From contig CAJXPH010000152.1 of NCBI GenBank assembly GCA_913057765.1, positions 1-6,623 on the forward strand: a DNA stretch of 6,623 nucleotides, read 5' to 3'. The notes beneath the pieces were generated by a model. That model ran no database searches. It worked only from the letters and a program-made list of their open reading frames with translations, and had not been told where the DNA came from. A program made the position numbers and the translations under genes. Within the stretch, counting starts at the first letter, position 1. Each line of letters starts with the position of its first letter. Positions 1 through 5,939 of this stretch are shown in pieces. This stretch comes from an uncultured Campylobacteraceae bacterium. GTDB lineage: Bacteria; Campylobacterota; Campylobacteria; Campylobacterales; Arcobacteraceae.

Positions 1-48
1 TCTACACTATCCTCTTCGTCGGCAGCGTCAGATGTGTATAAGAGACAG
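1..48 (+). other. Untrimmed Illumina Nextera i5 adapter (artefact)
   Basis: Bases 1-7 (TCTACAC) match the 3' end of the P5 primer. Bases 8-15 (TATCCTCT) match a standard Nextera i5 index (S503). Bases 16-29 (TCGTCGGCAGCGTC) are the read-1 adapter. Bases 30-48 (AGATGTGTATAAGAGACAG) are the hyperactive-Tn5 mosaic end. The four parts are contiguous and in library order, so this is library sequence left on an assembly end and not organism DNA. Genomic sequence begins at base 49. The adapter happens to be in frame with the following gene and supplies a false GTG start encoding MYKRQ. Confidence 0.98.
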
Positions 49-1440
49 GTATTAACAACTTGGGAACAAGATGGTGGTCCTTTTATTACTATGGGACAAG
101 TTTATACAACTTCATTAAATGGTGAAATGAAAAATTTAGGTATGTATAGACTTCAAGTATATGATGATCATACACTTGGAATGCATTGGCAAATACACAA
201 AGATTCAAATCATTTTTTCCATGAATATAAAAAAGCTGGTAAAAAAATGCCTGTTTCAATTGGTATTGGTGGGGATCCTATGTATATTTGGTGTGGCCAA
301 GCACCCCTTCCTATTGGAGTTTTTGAATTAATGTTATATGGATTTGTAAAAAATAAAAATGCTCAACTTGTAAAATCAATTACTAACGATATTTATGTTC
401 CAAAAGACAATGATTATATTATTGAAGGTTTTGTGGACCCTTCTAAAATGAGAATAGAAGGGCCATTCGGTGATCATACTGGTTATTATACTTTAGAAGA
501 AGAATATCCATTTATGGAAGTAAGTGCAATCACATCTAAAAAAGATCCGGTTTATTTAGCTACGGTTGTAGGGAAACCACCTTTAGAAGACAAGTATATG
601 GGACATGCAACGGAAAGAATTTTCTTGCCATTACTTAAAACTACAGCCCCTGATTTAATTGATTATTATATGCCAGAAAATGGAGTTTTTCATAATTTAA
701 TTTTAGGGAAGATTAAAACATTATATCCTGGTCATGCACAGCAAATGATGCATGCATTTTGGGGCGTAGGACAAATGTCTTTTGTCAAGCATGCAATTTT
801 TGTTGGGGAAGATGCACCTCTATTGACGGAGCATGAAGCGATAACAGAATATATTTTAAATAGAATAGATATAGATGATATTATGATTTCAAGAGGGGTT
901 GTTGATGCTCTTGATCATGCATCTCCTAAATTTGCAGTTGGTGGAAAACTTGGTCTTGATTGTACGGGGAATGAAATTGATGAAGTAGGTATAAATTTAT
1001 TATCAGATGATGAATTATTATCTAAAATGCAAACTATTACTGATGAAGTAAAAGAATTAAAACAATATTTTACTAATACAAAAAATCCAATTACTGTTAT
1101 TACAGTTGATAAAACAAGAAGTCAGAAACACATTTTTGAAGATCTAAAATCATTGTATGAAAATATAAAAATATTGATTATTGTTGATGCTGCAAATCAA
1201 AATGATGTTGAAAATACATATATGTTAGTTTGGAGAGTTGTAAATAATATAGATTCAAATAGAGATATTTATATAGATTCGAATACTCTTTGTATTGATG
1301 CTACTAATAAAAATAGTTTTGATAATTTTAAAAGAAGATGGCCTGATGATGTTGATTGTACTAAAGAAGTTCTTCAAAGTCTACGAGATAGAAATATTTT
1401 AAATGTGAGTGATGAACTTATAAAACAGTATCAATTATAA
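49..1440 (+). CDS. ubiD: UbiD-family decarboxylase, probable menaquinone biosynthesis decarboxylase, 5'-truncated
   Basis: This is the C-terminal 463 residues of a UbiD-family decarboxylase. These enzymes use prenylated FMN (made by a UbiX partner) and a divalent metal to remove the carboxyl group from an aromatic quinone precursor in the cytoplasm. Numbering from the first genuine codon (base 49), visible family motifs are GGPFITMGQ near residues 9-17, NLGMYR at 29-34 (cofactor/metal region), EGFVDP at 126-131, EGPFGDHTGYY at 137-147 with the conserved Glu and Asp, VVGKPP at 173-178, and GGKLGLDCT at 298-306. By recall against E. coli UbiD, about 140 N-terminal residues are missing at the assembly edge. 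About 150 residues extend past the point where E. coli UbiD ends, as in the long (~600 residue) Campylobacterota/Helicobacter menaquinone decarboxylases. Those organisms make menaquinone by the futalosine route, where this step is called MqnL. The substrate assignment is inference; the family call is firm. The gene is convergent with the downstream diguanylate cyclase. Confidence 0.92.
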   Translation, partial: VLTTWEQDGGPFITMGQVYTTSLNGEMKNLGMYRLQVYDDHTLGMHWQIHKDSNHFFHEYKKAGKKMPVSIGIGGDPMYIWCGQAPLPIGVFELMLYGFVKNKNAQLVKSITNDIYVPKDNDYIIEGFVDPSKMRIEGPFGDHTGYYTLEEEYPFMEVSAITSKKDPVYLATVVGKPPLEDKYMGHATERIFLPLLKTTAPDLIDYYMPENGVFHNLILGKIKTLYPGHAQQMMHAFWGVGQMSFVKHAIFVGEDAPLLTEHEAITEYILNRIDIDDIMISRGVVDALDHASPKFAVGGKLGLDCTGNEIDEVGINLLSDDELLSKMQTITDEVKELKQYFTNTKNPITVITVDKTRSQKHIFEDLKSLYENIKILIIVDAANQNDVENTYMLVWRVVNNIDSNRDIYIDSNTLCIDATNKNSFDNFKRRWPDDVDCTKEVLQSLRDRNILNVSDELIKQYQL

Positions 1441-1442
1441 AT

Positions 1443-1470
1443 GTAAAAGTAGTATTTATACTACTTTTAC
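1443..1470. terminator. Candidate bidirectional terminator hairpin between convergent genes
   Basis: GTAAAAGTAGTA (1443-1454) and TACTACTTTTAC (1459-1470) are perfect reverse complements around a TTTA loop, giving a 12-bp stem. It lies 2 bases after the decarboxylase stop codon. It also contains the last four codons (GTA AAA GTA GTA) of the minus-strand cyclase, whose stop codon is in the loop. No long uninterrupted T-run follows on either side, only T-rich sequence within and after the stem, so termination strength is uncertain. The position between two converging genes supports the call. Confidence 0.7.
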
Positions 1471-3729
1471 GTTATTCTTTCCATTTCTTTTTACATAATA
1501 CATAGCATCGTCAGCTCTTGTTAATAGTGAATCACCAGAATCTGTTTCTTCAAATTGCGATACTCCAAAACTACAAGTAACTTCTCTATCGATATTAAAA
1601 TCTGTTGCGGAAATTTTTTCTTTTAATATATGTGCTACATTTGTCGCTTTTATTTTACTTGTTTCTGGTAAGATAATTACAAATTCTTCTCCACCCCATC
1701 TTCCAAAAAAGTCAGTTGTACGAATATTATTCTTAACTACAGTACTAAGTTTAATTAAAACTTCATCCCCAATTGCATGACCTTGCTTATCATTTATCAA
1801 TTTAAAATCATCAATATCAAAGAAAATTATAGATAACTCTCTTTGATATCTTTTTACACGAATTAATTCTCTATTATATAAGGATTCTATTTTTCTTCTA
1901 TTAAAGATATTTGTTAGAGAATCAACATTTGCTACTTTTTGCAGTTTATTCTCTATAATCTTACGCTTTTTTACTTCTTTATTCAATTTTCTATTACTTA
2001 TTATTACTATGAGTATAATTATTAATAGAGGAATAACTATTTTATATAACCATGTATAATCAATTGTAGTTTGGTAAATAACAGAATAATATTTATTCTT
2101 TATTTTATTTTTATCTTCATTTTTAATTATTGAAATTGTTTTATTTAAAACACTTTCTAAAATTTTATTTTCATTATTAAGAAGAAGTCTCATCTGAAAT
2201 TTCTCATCAAAAATTCCCGATATTTTCATATTCGTTAAACTTTTTTGAGTTATAGAATAAGATAAAGTAGGTAATTTACCTATTAGACCAAAAACCTTTT
2301 TCTGCGAAATCAGTTTTAGCCCTTCTTCAAAATTTTCAATTTCTATATAATTAATATTTGGATATTTATTTTTAAATAAAGCGTAGATAGTTGAATATTT
2401 TGAAATTGCGATTTTTTTATTGTCTAATTCACTCATGTCAGAAACAAATGCTTTGTCTACTAATGTAGCTAATCCAACTTTAACTTTCGTAATGGGTTTT
2501 GTGACAGTTGTATCTTTAGTGTAATCATTACTAGAATATGCAAACTTAACATAATTTATATTCTTTTTAATTTTTTCTACTGCTTTATAACTTCTTTCTA
2601 TGATATTAATATCTTCTTCAATATTTAGTTTTTTTGTAATTATATTCCAATAATCTAATTCTATTCCAGTTAACTTCTTTCCTTTTGTCATTGTAAAAGG
2701 AGGGAAGCTTGAATTAGTTAAAAGAGTTATTGCATTATTTTTTAAGTAATCTTTTTCTTTTTTTGTTAAAGCAACTTTATTTACATCATAAATTAGATCA
2801 TCTAATTTAAAATTTGTAGCATTTTTATTTAATCCTAATAATAGATATAGTCTTTTAATTTCTTCTATTCTTTTAGTGTCAATTTTACCTAATAACCCTT
2901 TATCAAATTGTGCAAGTTCTTTTAATGCATAACCCTCATAAATGAGAGAATCTAATGATTTTTTTTGAGTATTAAATTTTTCAAAGATTAATTTTGAAGT
3001 TTCTTCTATATTGTTAAAAGCATATTTCCAGCCTTTTAATGTCGCGTTATAGATGCCTTTGGCTCTTAATGGATTATTATTTAATTCATTTCTTGAAGTG
3101 AAAAGTAATCCTCCATAAAAATCAAAACCATAATCACTGGGATTATGTATGGTAAAATCTATATTTTTTTTACTTAATATATAAGGTTCATTTGAAATAT
3201 AACAACCCATTGCATCTGTTGTTCCATTTAATAAATCATCAAGTTTAAAAGTATGAGGTTGAAAATTTATATCATCAAGTTGTAATCCTTGAGAAATAAT
3301 CATAGAATTAATACTTGCAGTGGATCTTGCATCAGGGGTCAACATGACTTTTTTATTTTTTAAATCATTTGGAGTATTAATATTTGAATTTTTAAGAGAA
3401 ATTAATACCATAGGTGATTTTTGATAAATAGCAGATAGTAATGTTATTTCTTTACCTTCTAGTCGATCAATTATTAAAGATGATTTTCCTATAGCATATT
3501 CACTTTTAGAATTTAATACATCATCTAATAAGTTTATATTGAAGTTAAATTCTTTTATATTTACATCTAACCCTTCATCTTCGAAATAACCTTTCTCTTT
3601 TGCTATATAATAACCTGCAAATTGAAATTGATGAAGCCAGTCTAATTGAATAGAAACTTTTTCTAAACTCTTTGCTGTAACATTTAACATTAATAAAATA
3701 GTAATAATTATTGGTGTAGCTAAATTCAT
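1456..3729 (-). CDS. Membrane diguanylate cyclase with NMT1/THI5-like and SBP_bac_3-like periplasmic sensors
   Basis: A 757-residue one-component sensor predicted to make cyclic di-GMP from two GTP when external ligands are sensed. Residues 1-19 look like a signal sequence or N-terminal anchor (possible cleavage after VTA). Residues about 22-300 are an NMT1/THI5-like periplasmic binding domain; the stretch LDWLHQFQFAGYYIAKEKGY at 29-48 is the hallmark of the family that binds thiamine-pyrimidine precursors and related ligands. Residues about 320-550 resemble a second, SBP_bac_3-type binding domain (SFPPF at 341-345, GIELDYW at 355-361). A single transmembrane helix spans about 560-578, followed by a basic helical linker. 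The GGDEF domain (about 600-757) has DSLTNIFNRR at 603-612, the metal site FFDIDDFK at 636-643, the active GGEEF at 679-683, and an inhibitory I-site RTTD at 670-673. It therefore looks catalytically intact and feedback-inhibited. A TAA codon directly precedes the ATG, so the frame cannot start further upstream. No clear Shine-Dalgarno sequence is seen; Met14 is a less likely start because it would cut the hydrophobic segment. The ligands are unknown. Confidence 0.9.
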   Translation of the reverse strand: MNLATPIIITILLMLNVTAKSLEKVSIQLDWLHQFQFAGYYIAKEKGYFEDEGLDVNIKEFNFNINLLDDVLNSKSEYAIGKSSLIIDRLEGKEITLLSAIYQKSPMVLISLKNSNINTPNDLKNKKVMLTPDARSTASINSMIISQGLQLDDINFQPHTFKLDDLLNGTTDAMGCYISNEPYILSKKNIDFTIHNPSDYGFDFYGGLLFTSRNELNNNPLRAKGIYNATLKGWKYAFNNIEETSKLIFEKFNTQKKSLDSLIYEGYALKELAQFDKGLLGKIDTKRIEEIKRLYLLLGLNKNATNFKLDDLIYDVNKVALTKKEKDYLKNNAITLLTNSSFPPFTMTKGKKLTGIELDYWNIITKKLNIEEDINIIERSYKAVEKIKKNINYVKFAYSSNDYTKDTTVTKPITKVKVGLATLVDKAFVSDMSELDNKKIAISKYSTIYALFKNKYPNINYIEIENFEEGLKLISQKKVFGLIGKLPTLSYSITQKSLTNMKISGIFDEKFQMRLLLNNENKILESVLNKTISIIKNEDKNKIKNKYYSVIYQTTIDYTWLYKIVIPLLIIILIVIISNRKLNKEVKKRKIIENKLQKVANVDSLTNIFNRRKIESLYNRELIRVKRYQRELSIIFFDIDDFKLINDKQGHAIGDEVLIKLSTVVKNNIRTTDFFGRWGGEEFVIILPETSKIKATNVAHILKEKISATDFNIDREVTCSFGVSQFEETDSGDSLLTRADDAMYYVKRNGKNNVKVV

Positions 3730-3805
3730 TTAGGAAGTATATCTTAACTTTTATAAAATTATTTATTTTTTTTTAAAGAAAATAAAAAAACTATGCAGCA
3801 CTTAT

Positions 3806-3834
3806 ATTATAGGCTTTAAGGAATATATTGATAA
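3806..3834 (-). promoter_or_regulatory. Candidate sigma-70-type promoter for the diguanylate cyclase gene
   Basis: Read on the minus strand, a perfect TATAAT lies at 3811-3806. A 4-of-6 match to the -35 box (TTATCA, 3834-3829) is placed 17 bases upstream. The transcript would start near 3799, leaving a leader of about 70 bases before the ATG at 3729. In such AT-rich DNA a TATAAT can occur by chance, but this is the best-spaced candidate in the divergent intergenic region. Confidence 0.5.
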
Positions 3835-3882
3835 TAATTTATAAAGTTATTAGAGATAAAAAATGCAATTTAATTGTAAAGT

Positions 3883-3891
3883 TGCTATAAT
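3883..3891 (+). promoter_or_regulatory. Candidate extended -10 promoter for the four-gene operon
   Basis: TGCTATAAT at 3883-3891 is a perfect extended -10 element (TG, one base, then TATAAT). No good -35 box is present 17 bases upstream, which fits Campylobacterota, whose housekeeping promoters often lack a conserved -35. The start site would be near 3898, about 20 bases before the first start codon, giving a short leader that contains the ribosome binding site. Confidence 0.6.
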
Positions 3892-3907
3892 TACTTTTTT
3901 AATTTTA

Positions 3908-3914
3908 AAGGTGA
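3908..3914 (+). promoter_or_regulatory. Ribosome binding site for the small acidic protein gene
   Basis: AAGGTGA is a good Shine-Dalgarno match, with its AGG core about 6 bases before the ATG at 3918. It fixes the start of this small gene and supports it being really translated. It is the clearest ribosome binding site in the window. Confidence 0.7.
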
Positions 3915-3917
3915 TTT

Positions 3918-4196
3918 ATGAGTGTTATATTTGAAGCAAGAATAAAAAATAGAGGTGATCAGCCTCATGATTGGTTTATTGAATTAACAGATACAGTTGA
4001 TGGTAGAATAGAGGTTTGTAATAATCTTGAAGAGTTTTCTGAAAATATTGAAAAACTTGGTGCTGATTATGGTGGACAAGTTGATGAAGTTAAATGGTCT
4101 CAAGATGAATCTATTACAGCAGAACAGTATTCTGAAATAAATGCAGGCATGCGGAAGTATGAAGAGGAATTAAATAATGATTCTAATGATAGATAA
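3918..4196 (+). CDS. Small acidic protein of unknown function, first gene of the pabA operon
   Basis: I do not recognise a named family for this 92-residue protein. It is soluble (no signal peptide or membrane segment) and strongly acidic, with about 23 Asp/Glu against 9 Lys/Arg. The N-terminal half (IFEARIKNRGDQPHDWFIEL, residues 4-23) looks like a small beta-rich fold with a hydrophobic/aromatic core. Residues 36-50 and 66-90 are probably helical, and the tail is charged and disordered-looking. There is one Cys (residue 34). The start is supported by AAGGTGA and an extended -10 promoter just upstream. Its 3' end overlaps the PabA gene by 20 bases in another frame and contains that gene's ribosome binding site, so the two are very probably co-transcribed. 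This suggests, without proving, a role linked to the amidotransferase or to expression of the operon. Confidence 0.85.
   Translation: MSVIFEARIKNRGDQPHDWFIELTDTVDGRIEVCNNLEEFSENIEKLGADYGGQVDEVKWSQDESITAEQYSEINAGMRKYEEELNNDSNDR
4162..4168 (+). promoter_or_regulatory. Ribosome binding site for pabA, inside the upstream gene
   Basis: AAGAGGA lies 8 bases before the ATG at 4177 and 17 bases before the alternative in-frame ATG at 4186. The spacing favours the 4177 start, giving the usual MILMIDNYDSFTYN N-terminus. The site is within the coding sequence of the upstream small protein gene, consistent with coupled translation. Confidence 0.65.
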
Positions 4197-4746
4197 TTAT
4201 GACTCCTTTACTTATAATATTGTTCAATATTGTTTAGAACTTGGAGCAGATTTAAAAGTTATTAGAAATGATGAATTAACAGTAAAAGAGATTGAAGCTT
4301 TAAATCCAGAGAAAATTATAATTTCTCCTGGACCTGCAACTCCTGATGATGCAGGTATTTGTTTGGAAGTTATTGAATATTTTGCAGATAAAAAGCCGAT
4401 ATTTGGTATTTGTTTAGGACATCAAAGTATTGCTCAAGTATTTGGAGGAAAAGTAATTCGTGCTAAAAATATGATGCATGGAAAGACTTCAAAAATTAAA
4501 GTTACTAGTGAAACAACTTTATTTAACGAACTTCCAAAAGAGTTTACTCAAACAAGATATCACTCTTTAACAGTTAGTCAAGATAATTTACCAGATTCTA
4601 TTATTCCTACATCATATAGTATGGATGATGATGAAATAATGTCTTTAGAAATAAAAGATAAAAATATTTATGGTGTACAATTTCATCCAGAATCTATTAT
4701 GAGTGAGCACGGATTTAAAATTATAGATAATTTTTTAAAGCTATGA
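4177..4746 (+). CDS. pabA: Aminodeoxychorismate/anthranilate synthase glutamine amidotransferase component
   Basis: A full-length (189 residues) class I glutamine amidotransferase that releases ammonia from glutamine for a chorismate-using partner (PabB for folate, or TrpE for tryptophan). The triad is visible: nucleophile Cys79 in FGICLGHQ (76-83), and His170 and Glu172 in VQFHPES (167-173). The N-terminal IDNYDSFTYN (5-14), the oxyanion-side SPGPATPDDAG (50-60) and MHGKTSKI (100-107) are also present. MHGKTS and the absence of any trp gene nearby favour PabA, but some bacteria use one subunit for both pathways, so a shared role is possible. No PabB or TrpE gene is in the window. It overlaps the upstream small gene by 20 bases, and its stop overlaps the next start as ATGA. 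Confidence 0.92.
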   Translation: MILMIDNYDSFTYNIVQYCLELGADLKVIRNDELTVKEIEALNPEKIIISPGPATPDDAGICLEVIEYFADKKPIFGICLGHQSIAQVFGGKVIRAKNMMHGKTSKIKVTSETTLFNELPKEFTQTRYHSLTVSQDNLPDSIIPTSYSMDDDEIMSLEIKDKNIYGVQFHPESIMSEHGFKIIDNFLKL

Positions 4747-5939
4747 AACTAACAGATAATACATATAAATATTTATTCCCAATAATATTATTTGTAGTAT
4801 TATCTATATTAGTCTACACTGCAAATAATCTTAGTATTTCATATAAAGAAGCGCTAAATGTATTTGTTAATAATTCGTTACTAACAATTCTTACTAACAG
4901 CACATTATATATTTTTGGTCAAAATGATATTGCATTAAGATTGCCATTTATTATATTTTATATTTTATCAGTAGTTCTAATGTATAAGATCACTGAAAAC
5001 TTTTTTAAAAAAGAGAGTGATAGATTAATATCTATTAGTATATTTATGATTCTTCCTGGATTATTAAGTGCTTCAATTTTAGTTAATAGTGCAATTGTTG
5101 TTACTTTTTTCACCCTTTTATATATCTATTATTATAAAAGTGTAAAGAAACACTCATATATATTACTTGTACTATTTTTATTTATTGATAACTCATTTGC
5201 AATTTTTTTCTTATCACTGTTTTTTTATTCTTTAAGTAAAAAAGACAATAAACTGCTAATTGTTTCTCTTATACTTTTTGGTTTGTCAATGGGAATATAT
5301 GGATTTGATACAGGAGGGAAGCCAAGAGGCTTCTTAGTTGATACCTTTGCTATCTATGCTTCCATCTTTTCTCCACTATTATTTATTTACTTTTTTTACT
5401 CTATATATAGAAGTGGAATAAAAAAAGACAGAACTTTAGTTTGGTATATAGCTACAACATCATTATTTATTTCACTTTTATTTTCTTTTAGGCAACGTAT
5501 TTATATTGAAGATTATGCCCCTTTTGTAGTTATATTCTTACCTTATATGGTAAAAATATATTTTCATACAATAAGAGTAAGACTTCCACAGTTTAGGTAT
5601 AGACACTACAACACTGCTTCTTTGGTGATTTTCGTACTATTTATTAATGTAATACTTACTATTGTAAATAAACCTTTATACTTAATCTTGGAAAACCCAA
5701 AAAAACATTTTGCATATAAATATAATTTTGTAAAAGAATTATCTACTAAATTAAAGTTAAATGAAATCAATGAAGTCAATAGTGAAGATGAAGAACTTAT
5801 ATTAAGACTAAAATTTTATGGAATAGATGAAGGTAACAAATATTATATAACTACTAAAGAACAATATTTTTATGATTTAAAACTTCCAATATCTTATTAT
5901 GGGAAAATAATTCAAACAACTTATATCATTAAAAACTAA
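4743..5939 (+). CDS. Polytopic membrane protein resembling GT-C (ArnT/PMT-like) glycosyltransferases
   Basis: A 398-residue inner-membrane protein with about 9-10 predicted hydrophobic helices (around 10-27, 64-83, 96-131, 138-163, 170-187, 200-221, 231-249, 256-275 and 291-309) and a soluble C-terminal tail of about 85 residues. The layout after helix 1 and the stretch NDIALRLPF (61-69), followed by a hydrophobic helix and a basic ENFFKKESDR loop, resemble the GT-C fold of ArnT/PMT-type enzymes, which move a sugar from a lipid-phosphate donor on the outer face of the membrane. The acidic pair usually found in the first external loop appears here as YKEA (34-37): the first acid is Lys35 and only Glu36 remains, so activity is uncertain. 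At 398 residues it is shorter than ArnT (about 550). Its start overlaps the pabA stop (ATGA), with only a weak AAAG nearby, so translation is probably coupled. Its stop shares a base with the next start. Substrate unknown. Confidence 0.8.
   Translation: MKLTDNTYKYLFPIILFVVLSILVYTANNLSISYKEALNVFVNNSLLTILTNSTLYIFGQNDIALRLPFIIFYILSVVLMYKITENFFKKESDRLISISIFMILPGLLSASILVNSAIVVTFFTLLYIYYYKSVKKHSYILLVLFLFIDNSFAIFFLSLFFYSLSKKDNKLLIVSLILFGLSMGIYGFDTGGKPRGFLVDTFAIYASIFSPLLFIYFFYSIYRSGIKKDRTLVWYIATTSLFISLLFSFRQRIYIEDYAPFVVIFLPYMVKIYFHTIRVRLPQFRYRHYNTASLVIFVLFINVILTIVNKPLYLILENPKKHFAYKYNFVKELSTKLKLNEINEVNSEDEELILRLKFYGIDEGNKYYITTKEQYFYDLKLPISYYGKIIQTTYIIKN

Noticed and set aside
34..48. GTG start and first five residues (MYKRQ) of the decarboxylase
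   Set aside because: These codons are the Tn5 mosaic end of the sequencing adapter, and family alignment shows the protein lacks its normal N-terminal part.
30..48. Transposon Tn5 end as a natural mobile element
   Set aside because: It is directly preceded by the i5 index and P5 primer sequence, so it is library construction material, not a resident transposon.
3730..3917. A riboswitch (for example a thiamine pyrophosphate type) upstream of the NMT1-domain gene
   Set aside because: No conserved TPP-riboswitch core such as CTGAGA or ACCTGATCTGG was seen on either strand, and the predicted leader is only about 70 AT-rich bases.
4186..4746. Alternative later start for pabA at the second ATG
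   Set aside because: The AAGAGGA site is 8 bases from the 4177 ATG and 17 from this one, and the family normally starts MIL(M/L)IDNYDSFTYN.
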